Below the pieces are notes generated by a model that saw nothing but the letters and a program-made list of their open reading frames with translations, ran no database searches and was not told the origin of the DNA. The translations under genes and the position numbers were made by a program. A stretch of 56,102 nucleotides of DNA, taken from assembly GCF_028288205.1 (NCBI RefSeq), contig NZ_JAQBOD010000064.1:1-56102 (forward strand), in the 5' to 3' direction. The stretch's first letter is position 1; each line of letters opens with the position of its first letter. This document shows positions 41,381 to 50,875 of the stretch, in pieces. This DNA is from Mucilaginibacter sp. (GTDB taxonomy: Bacteria; Bacteroidota; Bacteroidia; Sphingobacteriales; Sphingobacteriaceae).

Positions 41381-42004
41381 TTAATGCGCTACGTTTACCT
41401 GGTCTTTAAGCGCTTGCTGGTGGAAGGTGTTTATGTTTTTAACCAACTCATCAAAGGGCACTTCGCCGGCTACGCCGCAATCATATAAATGAATATAGGC
41501 AGATGGCTTAAAGCTTTCAAAATAATCAATTAAAGCGCAGGCATATACAACCTGGCAGGGGCCTTTTATTTGTTTAATTATACGATCAATCCCTTTTTCA
41601 ACATGCACTGTTGTAGTATGATTGGAGTAAAGTTCGCCCTGTGGAAATATTACCACCAGGTTCTCCGGGTTTTCCAGTAAATGAGCGGCATAGGCTAATG
41701 ATGTTATCATTTCTCTCGATCCCTTTTTTAACGAGAAAGCTCCTATATAATTAAAGTAAAAATGTTTTTGAAACTGGTCATGCTGCATCATGATATGGAA
41801 CTTTCGGTTTAAATTAGTGCCTGCCATATAGTTGCCAAATATCCCATCCCACCAGCTGAAATGATTGATGAGCAATAACACAGAATGACCCTCTTTTACC
41901 TCGAAAGGCATAGGTTTAATAAGCTTAAAATTTCTGTTTATCCACCACCTTGCGCAATGGGTAGACAGGTAGCTGGCAAATTTATTTCGGCGCGAGGGTG
42001 TCAT
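41381..42004 (-). CDS. Lysophospholipid acyltransferase family protein, paralog
   Basis: 207 residues, the same length as its paralog 11 bases downstream. HX4D motif in NHFSWWDG and FPQGELYS are intact, with the shared sequence EKGIDRIIKQIKG / EKGIMKIIKQAAG. Start overlaps the hydrolase stop as ATGA. Both copies keep all catalytic residues, which suggests two different acylations or a heteromer. Confidence 0.87.
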   Translation of the reverse strand: MTPSRRNKFASYLSTHCARWWINRNFKLIKPMPFEVKEGHSVLLLINHFSWWDGIFGNYMAGTNLNRKFHIMMQHDQFQKHFYFNYIGAFSLKKGSREMITSLAYAAHLLENPENLVVIFPQGELYSNHTTTVHVEKGIDRIIKQIKGPCQVVYACALIDYFESFKPSAYIHLYDCGVAGEVPFDELVKNINTFHQQALKDQVNVAH

Positions 42005-42819
42005 ATCTCAAATTTAGCTAAATATTCATCAAGCGCGGGTATAACCAGCCAATGCCCTAATGGCAACTCATGTACCTCTGCATTGTTCAGTTTTTGTATA
42101 AATGGCAATGCCGCGGTTTTTGGGAATAAATGGTCATGCTCACCAAATATTAATTTACAGGGTATTTGGTAGTAATTTATCAGGCCTGCAATTTTGTCTG
42201 TGTCTGGTTTAAGCATACGGATAAGATTAAGGGTATAATAAACATCCAAACGCTTTTTCGGCGTATCCATTTCGCTATAAGCTATCTTGTACAAATTTTC
42301 ATCAATAAACCCTATTTTTTTAAGGGTATTCAGCATTGTAGTTGCCAGCCATTTGCTTTGGGTTACGTGTTTAAAAAACCACCGGCCAACAGGCTGGTGA
42401 ATTAAAAAATGAAGGCCCTTATATACCGATAAGCCATCAGGAGCCATTAAAATTATTTCATCAATCAGGTCGGCATATTCTTCAACCAGTATCAGCGCCA
42501 ACTTAGCGCCGATAGAATAACCCATTACCGAAAACCGCTGCCTGCCATACAGTTTAAACCATTCTTCAATATAATTACGTACCATTGCCCGGGGCATTCC
42601 GGCCAAAATTTGTTCTTGGGTCCAACCATCCAACTTGCTTTCATTATGAAAAAAATGATCGAAGCCATAAACATGATATTGTTGTAAAACAGATCGTTCC
42701 AATACATGAAATTGTTTACCAGTCATGCCATAACCATGAAAGGCCAGCATGGGTTTTTTGCCAGCGCCATATTCATGAAAATGCACTTTACCCAAACCGG
42801 CGAGATGTAAAAAACCCAT
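42001..42819 (-). CDS. Alpha/beta hydrolase
   Basis: 272 residues. Oxyanion region FHGYGMTG, nucleophile elbow MGYSIGAK (Ser), acid in FGEHDHLFP and His in LGHWLV form a full catalytic triad. Substrate unknown. First gene of a run of six or seven same-strand genes with ATGA overlaps; it may release or transfer acyl groups in the same pathway. Confidence 0.87.
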   Translation of the reverse strand: MGFLHLAGLGKVHFHEYGAGKKPMLAFHGYGMTGKQFHVLERSVLQQYHVYGFDHFFHNESKLDGWTQEQILAGMPRAMVRNYIEEWFKLYGRQRFSVMGYSIGAKLALILVEEYADLIDEIILMAPDGLSVYKGLHFLIHQPVGRWFFKHVTQSKWLATTMLNTLKKIGFIDENLYKIAYSEMDTPKKRLDVYYTLNLIRMLKPDTDKIAGLINYYQIPCKLIFGEHDHLFPKTAALPFIQKLNNAEVHELPLGHWLVIPALDEYLAKFEI

Positions 42820-42994
42820 TAAGCAATAATAAGGATAATGCCGAATATTTGAGAAAATTACTCACCGTGTCCGGGCAAATGCATTAAAATTTATTTAAAC
42901 ATCTTTTAACCCGTACCAATCTATACGGGGCTGTATAGTTTAAATACAGCTAATTTTAAAAAATAAGATTACTGACAAAAAGATTTTATAAGTA

Positions 42995-43045
42995 CAGGTA
43001 GGTCAGGTGGGGTCAGGTGGGGTCAGGTAGCTCAGGTCGGTTCAG
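42995..43045. repeat. Short tandem repeat CAGGTnGGGT
   Basis: Five units of 9-10 bases beginning at 42995, 43004, 43014, 43024 and 43033: CAGGTAGGT, CAGGTGGGGT twice, CAGGTAGCT, CAGGTCGGTT. It lies between the hydrolase and waaA genes (42820-43083), where no gene is seen. Confidence 0.75.
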
Positions 43046-43083
43046 TGTATCCATAGCGCCCGAAAATATGCTATGAAAAATAT

Positions 43084-44298
43084 TTACAAAGATACAGTCT
43101 GCCTTACATGCCCCATAATAACAGCTGTGGCTCCTACATGCTCTTCCACATAACTTTTTGATTTTTTACTTACAGCATTATAATAGGTCTCATCATTAAT
43201 CAAAGCGGCAACAATCTTTTTCAATTCGCGGTCGTCGGCTATGCTAAAACCCGCGCCAAGTTCAATCAGATCCTTCGCTTCTTTAAACTTAGCATAATTA
43301 GGGCCAAATATTACCGGCAAGCCAAATGCAGCTGCCTCTAAAGTATTGTGTATGCCTGCGCCAAATCCACCGCCTATAAAAGCTATATCGCCATATTGAT
43401 ATAGGGATGATAACATACCAATGTTATCGATTATCAAGATTTGAGATTTGAAATTTGAGATTTTAGAGAAGCGCGCAGTAGAATTTTCAGGCAATAAGCT
43501 TATCAGTTTATTGATCTTATCCTCACTGATTTCATGCGGAGCGAAAATAAATTTCCAGTCGGGGTATTGAGTAACTAATGTAGCTGCCAACTGTTCATCA
43601 GCGGGCCAGGTACTGCCGGCAATGAATAGCTTTTGATTATTTTTAAATTCGCTGATAACTGGTAGTTGTTTGGTATCCTGTGCATTGGCCCAAACTCTGT
43701 CAAAGCGGGTGTCGCCGCTAACAGTTGCATTGGTGATATTAATAGATGCTAATAATTGAATTGATTGCTCATCCTGCACAAAAAAATAACTTACAAACCC
43801 AAGCATTTTACGGTGCAGGCCGCCGTACCATTTAAAAAATACCTGGTTTGGCCTGAATATGCCCGATATGATGTATAAAGGTACCCCCCGCATATTCAGT
43901 TCATTAAAATAATGATACCAATACTCGTATTTGGTAAATATAGCCAGTTTAGGGTTTATGGCTTTAATAAATTCTTGTGCGTTTTGTGCAGTATCCAGCG
44001 GTAAATAATAAACGGCGTCGGCCAATGGCGTATTTTTCCTTATTTCATAACCCGACGGGGAAAAGAACGTAATAACAATTTTGCTTTGAGGATATAAACT
44101 CCTGAATTTTTCTAAAACCGGGCGTCCCTGCTCAAACTCGCCAAGCGAAGCGAAATGGAACCATATACTTTGCTCAAAGTGGGTGTAAATAATATGTTGG
44201 CGCCCCTTTATCCACAGCCCGGCTTTTTTATTAAAAAAAGAAAATAGTAATATTAATAGGTAGTAGATGCGTAACCCAAGGTTATATAATAATAACAT
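43084..44298 (-). CDS. waaA: 3-deoxy-D-manno-octulosonic acid transferase
   Basis: 404 residues from the ATG at 44298; the open frame reaches 44499 but the extra part overlaps ugd and is not expected. It attaches KDO to lipid A. N-terminal membrane anchor (MLLLYNLGLRIYYLLILLF), then two GT-B domains with FASLGEFEQG, catalytic Glu region, FISGIF-like YIISGIFRPNQVFFKWYG, AGSTWPADE and FGAGIHNTLEAAAFGLPVIFGP near the end. Divergent from ugd. Confidence 0.94.
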   Translation of the reverse strand: MLLLYNLGLRIYYLLILLFSFFNKKAGLWIKGRQHIIYTHFEQSIWFHFASLGEFEQGRPVLEKFRSLYPQSKIVITFFSPSGYEIRKNTPLADAVYYLPLDTAQNAQEFIKAINPKLAIFTKYEYWYHYFNELNMRGVPLYIISGIFRPNQVFFKWYGGLHRKMLGFVSYFFVQDEQSIQLLASINITNATVSGDTRFDRVWANAQDTKQLPVISEFKNNQKLFIAGSTWPADEQLAATLVTQYPDWKFIFAPHEISEDKINKLISLLPENSTARFSKISNFKSQILIIDNIGMLSSLYQYGDIAFIGGGFGAGIHNTLEAAAFGLPVIFGPNYAKFKEAKDLIELGAGFSIADDRELKKIVAALINDETYYNAVSKKSKSYVEEHVGATAVIMGHVRQTVSL

Positions 44299-44362
44299 TT
44301 TAAATACGAAATCAGTATCTTCGCCGGGATAAATATAACAACAATAAAAACAATATACTTTT

Positions 44363-45673
44363 GTGAAAATAGCCGTAGTAGGAACAGGATACGTAGGCCT
44401 GGTAACAGGAACTTGTTTGGCCGAAACCGGCAACCAGGTTATCTGTGTTGATATTAATGAAAGTAAAGTAAAGATGATGCAGGAGGGCAAACTGCCCATT
44501 TATGAGCCTGGTTTGGAGTTGCTTTTCCATCGTAATATAAACCAGGGACGGTTGCATTTTACCAATGACCTTTCGGCAGCAATTGCAGAAGCTAAAATTA
44601 TATTCCTGGCATTACCCACCCCTCCTGATGGCGATGGGTCGGCAGATCTGAGCTATGTGCTGGGCGCCGCAAAAGACATTGCTAATTTGATTACAGAGTA
44701 TAAGGTTATTGTAACAAAATCAACTGTTCCGGTTGGTACGGCAGATAAAATTACCGCCGTACTAAATGAGCATACCCATATTGAATTCGCGGTAGTATCA
44801 AATCCTGAGTTTTTGCGGGAAGGCGTGGCGGTTGAGGATTTTATGAAACCCGACCGGATTATTATAGGAACAATGGACGAGCGTGCCCGTAAGTTAATGA
44901 GTGAGATTTATTCGCCATACGTTCGCCAGGGAAACCCCATTATTTATATGGATCAGCGCTCATCCGAATTGACAAAATATGCAGCCAACTCATTCCTGGC
45001 AACCAAAATATCATTCATGAATGAGATAGCAAATCTTTGCGAATTGGTTGATGCCGATGTAGATATGGTTAGGCGTGGTATGGGTGCTGATGATCGTATA
45101 GGCCGTCGGTTTTTATTTTCGGGTATTGGTTACGGCGGCAGCTGTTTCCCCAAAGATGTGCAGGCGCTGGCCCTATCAGCAAAAGAGCATAGCTACGATT
45201 TTAAAATATTAAATTCGGTAATGGATGTTAATGACATCCAACGGAAAATATTGGTTGAAAAGGTAAGGAAATATTATAATGGCGATCTGAAAAATAAAAA
45301 GTTTGCTATTTGGGGCCTTGCCTTTAAACCAGAGACAGACGACATTCGTGAGGCACCGGCATTATATATTATTGATGAATTATTGAAAGAAGGCGCGTCG
45401 GTAACGGCGTTCGACCCTGAAGCAATGACAAATGCAAAAGGCCTGATTGGAGATAATATAAATTATGCTGCCAATCAGTACGATGCTTTAACAGATGCAG
45501 ATGCTTTATTAATATTGACGGAATGGTCGGTATTTAGAAACCCTGATTTTGACCAGTTATCCGACCTTTTAAAATCGAAGGTTATTTTTGACGGACGTAA
45601 TTTATACGATATCCAGAAAATGATAGATTGCGGATTTTACTATAACAGCATTGGAAGGAAAATAGTAAGTTAA
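44363..45673 (+). CDS. ugd: UDP-glucose 6-dehydrogenase
   Basis: 436 residues from a GTG start, fixed by the N-terminal NAD motif [13 protein letters not shown]. Oxidises UDP-glucose to UDP-glucuronate. Motifs: SKSTVPVG-like [20 protein letters not shown], and the catalytic Cys in GGSCFPKD, with [13 protein letters not shown]. First gene of a head-to-tail operon with one-base TAATG overlaps. Confidence 0.96.
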   Translation: MKIAVVGTGYVGLVTGTCLAETGNQVICVDINESKVKMMQEGKLPIYEPGLELLFHRNINQGRLHFTNDLSAAIAEAKIIFLALPTPPDGDGSADLSYVLGAAKDIANLITEYKVIVTKSTVPVGTADKITAVLNEHTHIEFAVVSNPEFLREGVAVEDFMKPDRIIIGTMDERARKLMSEIYSPYVRQGNPIIYMDQRSSELTKYAANSFLATKISFMNEIANLCELVDADVDMVRRGMGADDRIGRRFLFSGIGYGGSCFPKDVQALALSAKEHSYDFKILNSVMDVNDIQRKILVEKVRKYYNGDLKNKKFAIWGLAFKPETDDIREAPALYIIDELLKEGASVTAFDPEAMTNAKGLIGDNINYAANQYDALTDADALLILTEWSVFRNPDFDQLSDLLKSKVIFDGRNLYDIQKMIDCGFYYNSIGRKIVS

Positions 45674-46656
45674 TGGCACGTAAACGCATATTAATTACCG
45701 GTGCAGCCGGCTTTTTGGGCTCACATTTATGTGATAGGTTTATTAAGGAAGACTATCATGTAATTGGTATGGATAATTTAATTACCGGCGATCTGCGCAA
45801 TATTGAGCATTTGTTTAAACTGGAAAATTTTGAATTTTATAACCATGATGTTTCCAAATTTGTATACGTGCCCGGCGAGTTAAATTATATTCTGCATTTT
45901 GCCTCGCCTGCAAGCCCAATAGATTATTTAAAAATACCTATCCAAACTTTAAAAGTAGGCTCATTGGGCACCCATAACCTGTTAGGTTTGGCAAGGTCGA
46001 AAAACGCGCGAATGCTGATTGCTTCCACATCCGAAGTTTATGGCGACCCAAATGTTAACCCACAGCCCGAAGAATATTGGGGTAACGTTAACCCGGTTGG
46101 GCCACGGGGAGTGTATGATGAGGCTAAGCGTTTCCAGGAAGCTATTACTATGGCTTACCATACCTTTCATGGGTTAGAAACGCGTATAGTACGTATATTT
46201 AATACTTATGGCCCGCGTATGCGCCTGAACGACGGACGTGTATTGCCGGCTTTTATTGGCCAGGCTTTACGGGGCGAACCATTAACCATGTTTGGTGACG
46301 GGTCACAAACACGTTCATTTTGTTATGTTGATGATCTGATAGAAGGCATCTATCGTTTGCTGCATAGTGATTATGAGCAGCCAATGAACATAGGTAATCC
46401 GGATGAAATTACTATCCGCCAGTTTGGAGAAGAAATTATAAAGCTTACAGGTACAGACCAGCAATTAATAAGTTTGCCTTTACCTACCGATGATCCGAAG
46501 CAACGCAGGCCCGATATTACAAAAGCTAAAAGTATTTTGGGCTGGGAGCCTAAAGTTTCAAGAAGTGAGGGACTGAAAATAACTTATGAGTATTTTAAGT
46601 CATTGCCCGAAAAAGAAATTCTGCATAAAGATTTTACTTATTATAACAAAAACTAA
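45673..46656 (+). CDS. UDP-glucuronate decarboxylase (UDP-xylose synthase)
   Basis: 327-residue extended SDR. NAD motif GAAGFLGSH, catalytic Ser-Thr-Ser region [11 protein letters not shown], and YDEAKR with the Tyr-Lys pair; [14 protein letters not shown] and FNTYGPRM are typical of UXS enzymes. It would convert the UDP-glucuronate made by ugd, whose stop codon overlaps its ATG by one base. Confidence 0.93.
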   Translation: MARKRILITGAAGFLGSHLCDRFIKEDYHVIGMDNLITGDLRNIEHLFKLENFEFYNHDVSKFVYVPGELNYILHFASPASPIDYLKIPIQTLKVGSLGTHNLLGLARSKNARMLIASTSEVYGDPNVNPQPEEYWGNVNPVGPRGVYDEAKRFQEAITMAYHTFHGLETRIVRIFNTYGPRMRLNDGRVLPAFIGQALRGEPLTMFGDGSQTRSFCYVDDLIEGIYRLLHSDYEQPMNIGNPDEITIRQFGEEIIKLTGTDQQLISLPLPTDDPKQRRPDITKAKSILGWEPKVSRSEGLKITYEYFKSLPEKEILHKDFTYYNKN

Positions 46657-47678
46657 TGGCAAAGATATTAGTAACAGGAGGCTTGGGTTTTATAGGTTCG
46701 CACACGGTTGTTGAGCTGGTAAATGCGGGTTATGACCCTGTTATTGTTGATGATCTTTCAAATTCAGATCCTAAAATACTCAATCAGCTTGCTAAAATAA
46801 TCGGGTATAAACCGGCATTTTATAAGCTTGATCTTTGTAACGAGCAAGGTGTAAAAGAGCTGGTGAAAAAAGAGCCGGATATTACCGGTATTATACATTT
46901 CGCTGCATTTAAAGCTGTTGGCGAATCGGTGCAGTTTCCTTTAAAATATTATCGCAATAATTTTTACTCGTTACTTAACATATTAAATGCATATTACAGT
47001 AAGCCTGTAAATTTTGTATTTTCATCAAGCTGCACAGTTTACGGGCAACCAGATAGTTTGCCGGTTACAGAAAATGCCCCTGTAAAATCTGCAGAGTCGC
47101 CGTACGGAAATACAAAACAGATAGCAGAAGAGATGCTAAAGGATATGTCAGCTGCTGGCAGTAATTATAAGGTAATTGCTTTACGTTACTTTAATCCGGT
47201 AGGCGCCCATGAAACAGCGTTAATAGGCGAGTTGCCTATTGGTGTGCCACAAAACCTGGTGCCGTTTATTACGCAAACGGCTATTGGCAAACGCGAAAAA
47301 ATAACGGTATTTGGCAATGATTATAATACACCGGACGGAAGTTGTATACGTGATTATATTCATGTAGTTGACTTAGCCAAAGCGCACGTAGCCGCGCTAA
47401 AGTTAATGGAAACAAAAGGATTTACCGGTTATGATGTTTTTAATATTGGTACAGGTAAAGGCAGTTCGGTGTTAGAAGTAATAAAAGCTTTCGAACAAAC
47501 AACCGGAATTAAATTGGCGTATACAATAGGGCCGCGCCGTGATGGAGATATTGAAAAGGTTTGGGGCGACGTTACCAAATCAAAAAATGTTTTAAAATGG
47601 CAAACCGAACTTGATCTGGATGCAATGATGCAATCTGCCTGGGAATGGGAAAAATACATTGCCCAAGACCCTTTATAA
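46656..47678 (+). CDS. galE: UDP-glucose 4-epimerase
   Basis: 340-residue SDR: GGLGFIGSHTVVEL, SSSCTVYGQP, YGNTKQ (catalytic Tyr-Lys), and NPVGAHETALIGE...PDGSCIRDYIHVVDLA, all GalE signatures. Interconverts UDP-glucose and UDP-galactose. ATG overlaps the upstream TAA. Confidence 0.96.
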   Translation: MAKILVTGGLGFIGSHTVVELVNAGYDPVIVDDLSNSDPKILNQLAKIIGYKPAFYKLDLCNEQGVKELVKKEPDITGIIHFAAFKAVGESVQFPLKYYRNNFYSLLNILNAYYSKPVNFVFSSSCTVYGQPDSLPVTENAPVKSAESPYGNTKQIAEEMLKDMSAAGSNYKVIALRYFNPVGAHETALIGELPIGVPQNLVPFITQTAIGKREKITVFGNDYNTPDGSCIRDYIHVVDLAKAHVAALKLMETKGFTGYDVFNIGTGKGSSVLEVIKAFEQTTGIKLAYTIGPRRDGDIEKVWGDVTKSKNVLKWQTELDLDAMMQSAWEWEKYIAQDPL

Positions 47679-47695
47679 CAGTATAAAAAATAAGT

Positions 47696-48748
47696 ATGAA
47701 GAAAATTATCATTACCGGCGGAGCCGGTTTTATAGGTTCACACGTGGTACGCCGGTTTGTAAAGAATTATCCGGAATATAGCATTATCAACCTGGATAAA
47801 TTAACCTATGCAGGTAACCTGGCAAATTTGAAGGACATTGAAAATGCTCATAATTATAGGTTTGTAAAGGGCGATATAGTTGATATGGCTTTCATTAATC
47901 AATTATTTATTGACGAGCAACCTGACGCGGTGATACATCTGGCAGCCGAATCGCACGTTGACCGTTCTATAACTAATCCGCTGGAGTTTGTAATGACCAA
48001 CGTAGTTGGTACAGTAAATTTATTAAATGCCGCACGCGCGTGCTGGAAAGGCAACTATGCCGGCAAGCGGTTTTACCATGTATCAACCGATGAAGTATAT
48101 GGTACTTTAGGTGAGGATGGGATGTTTACAGAAGAGACCGCGTATGATCCGCATTCTCCTTATTCTGCATCAAAAGCAAGTTCTGATCATTTTGTCAGGG
48201 CATATTTTGATACTTATGGTTTAGATACCGTTATCTCTAACTGCTCCAATAATTATGGATCTTTTCATTTCCCCGAAAAATTGATACCCCTTGCCATACA
48301 TAATATTAAACAAAAAAAACCTGTCCCGGTATATGGCAAAGGTGAGAATATACGAGATTGGTTATGGGTTGAAGATCATGCCCGTGCCATTGACCTGATA
48401 TTCCATAAAGCAAAAACCGGAACAACCTATAATATTGGTGGCCATAACGAATGGAAAAACATAGACCTTATAAAAGCGTTATGTACTATAATGGATAAAA
48501 AGATAGGCAGGGCAGACGGAGAATCTGAACAATTAATAACTTTTGTTACAGACAGGGCCGGTCATGACCTTCGCTATGCAATTGACGCCTCAAAACTTAA
48601 AAATGAGTTGGGTTGGGTGCCAAGCATTACCTTTGAGGAGGGTTTGGAAAAAACAGTTGATTGGTATTTAGCAAATGAGGAGTGGTTAACTGATGTTACA
48701 TCCGGCCATTACCAGCAATATTATACCGAACAATACAACGATCGATAA
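47696..48748 (+). CDS. rfbB: dTDP-glucose 4,6-dehydratase
   Basis: 350-residue SDR: GGAGFIGSHVVRRF, AAESHVDRSI, VSTDEVYGTL with the catalytic Asp-Glu, YSASKA, and NIGGHNEWKN. Makes dTDP-4-keto-6-deoxyglucose, precursor of rhamnose and other deoxysugars. The other rhamnose genes (rfbA, C, D) are not in the window. 17 bases after galE. Confidence 0.96.
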   Translation: MKKIIITGGAGFIGSHVVRRFVKNYPEYSIINLDKLTYAGNLANLKDIENAHNYRFVKGDIVDMAFINQLFIDEQPDAVIHLAAESHVDRSITNPLEFVMTNVVGTVNLLNAARACWKGNYAGKRFYHVSTDEVYGTLGEDGMFTEETAYDPHSPYSASKASSDHFVRAYFDTYGLDTVISNCSNNYGSFHFPEKLIPLAIHNIKQKKPVPVYGKGENIRDWLWVEDHARAIDLIFHKAKTGTTYNIGGHNEWKNIDLIKALCTIMDKKIGRADGESEQLITFVTDRAGHDLRYAIDASKLKNELGWVPSITFEEGLEKTVDWYLANEEWLTDVTSGHYQQYYTEQYNDR

Positions 48749-49492
48749 ATGTTTAATTTTTTAAAAAAAAAAGAAGCCGGGAAAGATGTTTCTTTCAATT
48801 ACGAATCCGTCGTAGTTGATATGCATTCGCACGTTTTGCCTGGTATTGACGATGGGGCGCAAAACCCCGAAGAGTCTATCTTTTTGATTAAAAAAATGAT
48901 GGAGTTGGGAATTAAAAAGATAATCGCTACCCCTCATATCATGGTCGATTTTTATAGAAATACGCCCGAAACAATTAACGAAGCGCTTGAAATACTGAAA
49001 GCCGAATTAAAAAAGCAGGAAATTGATATAGAAATTGAAGCTGCAGCCGAGCATTATTTTGACGAAACTTTTGAAAAACGCGTAGAAGATAAGCGGTTAA
49101 TGACAATGGGGGATAATTATGCGCTTTTTGAATACTCATTTATAAGCCCGCCCCCTAATGCGTTTTCGGTTATACAAAAAATGATTGAGTGGGGCGACTA
49201 TAAACCCATATTAGCACATCCCGAAAGATATACTTATATGGATACAGAGGCTATGGCAGTTTTGCGTAGCTGGGGCTGTAATATGCAAATGAATACGATA
49301 TCATTAACCGGATATTACGGTAAAGATGTAAAGAAAAAGGCCGAGGATATGGTAAACATGCAATTAGTTGATTTTATTTCGAGCGATATGCACCATCCGC
49401 GTCATGCCCAGGCATTTAAGGATGCATTAGCTATGCCACTCCTGAAAAAAATATTATTTGATTATCCGCTTAAAAATATAATGCTGAAGTAG
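48749..49492 (+). CDS. CpsB/YwqE-type PHP tyrosine-protein phosphatase
   Basis: 247 residues of the PHP superfamily: DMHSHVLPGIDDGAQ binds metal, followed by ATPHIM, AAAEHYFD, LAHPERY and SSDMHHPRH. Relatives dephosphorylate the tyrosine kinase (Wzc/CpsD type) that controls capsule chain length. Its ATG abuts the rfbB stop, so capsule precursor and control genes share a transcript. No kinase or export gene is seen here. Confidence 0.92.
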   Translation: MFNFLKKKEAGKDVSFNYESVVVDMHSHVLPGIDDGAQNPEESIFLIKKMMELGIKKIIATPHIMVDFYRNTPETINEALEILKAELKKQEIDIEIEAAAEHYFDETFEKRVEDKRLMTMGDNYALFEYSFISPPPNAFSVIQKMIEWGDYKPILAHPERYTYMDTEAMAVLRSWGCNMQMNTISLTGYYGKDVKKKAEDMVNMQLVDFISSDMHHPRHAQAFKDALAMPLLKKILFDYPLKNIMLK

Positions 49493-49523
49493 AAGAATCC
49501 TGATTCTTACATCTTGATTCTGG

Positions 49524-50765
49524 TTATTCATATCTCAATGCCTCAACCGGGTCAAGTTTGGAGGCTTTTTTAGCAGGATAAGATCCTGATAGCAACCCAA
49601 TCAGGGTACATAATCCTATAGCAGCAAACAGCCAAAGCCATGGCACAATAAATTTACCACTAATTTGTATGGCAATGAGGTTACCAACCGCCATGCCAAG
49701 TATAATACCCCCTATGCCCCCTATTAAACATATCACAATAGCTTCTATTAAAAATTGCTTACGTATTACAGCGGGGGTAGCACCAATTGCTTTACGGATA
49801 CCAATTTCGCGGGTGCGCTCAGTTACAGAAACCAGCATAATATTCATTAAACCAATTGCTGCGCCAATTAAGGTAATTATACCAATGGCAAAACCGGCAA
49901 TCGTCATCCCGCTTAACTGACCGGCCAACTGTTGTTGTACAGAATCACTGCGGGTAATTTCAAAATTATCTTTATTAGCAACAGTAAGGCCACGTATGTT
50001 TCTAAAAAGGGATGTGGCTTCCCCAATACTGGCATCAAATCCGCCTGCCGTATTTACCATTATAGTAATAGCAAATGACGGATTTGAAATTGCCGCTATT
50101 TGTTTAGCTTTAAGTATTGGTATGGTACAAAGCCTGTCGCCGCCCATACCTGCGCTTGATCCTTTTGGCGCGAAAACACCAATCACCCTAAATTTATTAG
50201 AACCAACAAAAATTGATTTGTTAATAGGATCTTCATTTTTAAAGAGCTTGTTTTTTAGCTCGTTGCCAATAATTACAACATTGGCGCCATGTTCTAACTC
50301 GGTTTCTGAAAAATTGCGCCCAAAAGCTAATTTATAGCCATTGGTTTGCAAATAGTTTTCATTGGTACCGGTTACTGTAATATTAGGGTTGGTTTTTTCA
50401 CTGCCGTATTTTGCAATGGCGATGCCCGATATATCCAGGTTTATAGCAATTAACGCAGGTAGTTTAAAGGCTTCCCTAAAATGCTGGGCCTGGTCATACC
50501 GTATTGAAGGGTAAATTTTTCTATGCCCGCCGTTACCAAAATTTACCCCCGAACCACGATTTTGTATAGTAAATGAATTTGCCCCAAGGCTTGAAAAAGC
50601 GTCGGTAGTATATTGTTTAATACCTTCAATAGCAGTTAAAATGCCCACCAAAGCCATAATGCCAATAGCGATGATAAGTGAGGTAAGCGAAGTACGCAGC
50701 CTGTTTCCTGCTATAGATTGTAAAGCTATCGAGATGTTTTCTTTAAGAGTGGTTTTTACCGGCAT
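49524..50765 (-). CDS. MacB-type ABC transporter permease
   Basis: 413 residues: transmembrane helix at 20-45 (NRLRTSLTSLIIAIGIMALVGI), a large periplasmic MacB-PCD domain (about 50-270), and three C-terminal helices forming the FtsX domain with TERTREIGIRKAIGAT. Such mechanotransmission permeases work with a LolD/MacB ATPase that is not adjacent. Convergent with the CpsB-like gene. Confidence 0.92.
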   Translation of the reverse strand: MPVKTTLKENISIALQSIAGNRLRTSLTSLIIAIGIMALVGILTAIEGIKQYTTDAFSSLGANSFTIQNRGSGVNFGNGGHRKIYPSIRYDQAQHFREAFKLPALIAINLDISGIAIAKYGSEKTNPNITVTGTNENYLQTNGYKLAFGRNFSETELEHGANVVIIGNELKNKLFKNEDPINKSIFVGSNKFRVIGVFAPKGSSAGMGGDRLCTIPILKAKQIAAISNPSFAITIMVNTAGGFDASIGEATSLFRNIRGLTVANKDNFEITRSDSVQQQLAGQLSGMTIAGFAIGIITLIGAAIGLMNIMLVSVTERTREIGIRKAIGATPAVIRKQFLIEAIVICLIGGIGGIILGMAVGNLIAIQISGKFIVPWLWLFAAIGLCTLIGLLSGSYPAKKASKLDPVEALRYE

Positions 50766-50875
50766 GGTATAAATATAAAAAACTTAGTGATATGACTAAC
50801 CTGTATGCCAATTTGTTACACTAACCCGTTACAATTAATAAGATATGCTTAAATTTACCTTTTATTTTATACAAC

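Noticed and set aside
42995..43045. CRISPR array
   Set aside because: Units of 10 bases without spacers are a simple tandem repeat. There are no cas genes in the window.
44356..44363. TACTTTTG as proof of the ugd transcription start
   Set aside because: The box overlaps the GTG that the N-terminal NAD motif requires as start, so it cannot give a normal leader. It was kept only as an observation, not as an annotated promoter.
43084..44499. Longer waaA reading frame starting at 44499
   Set aside because: The first 67 codons overlap ugd and precede the normal membrane anchor. The ATG at 44298 gives the usual family length.
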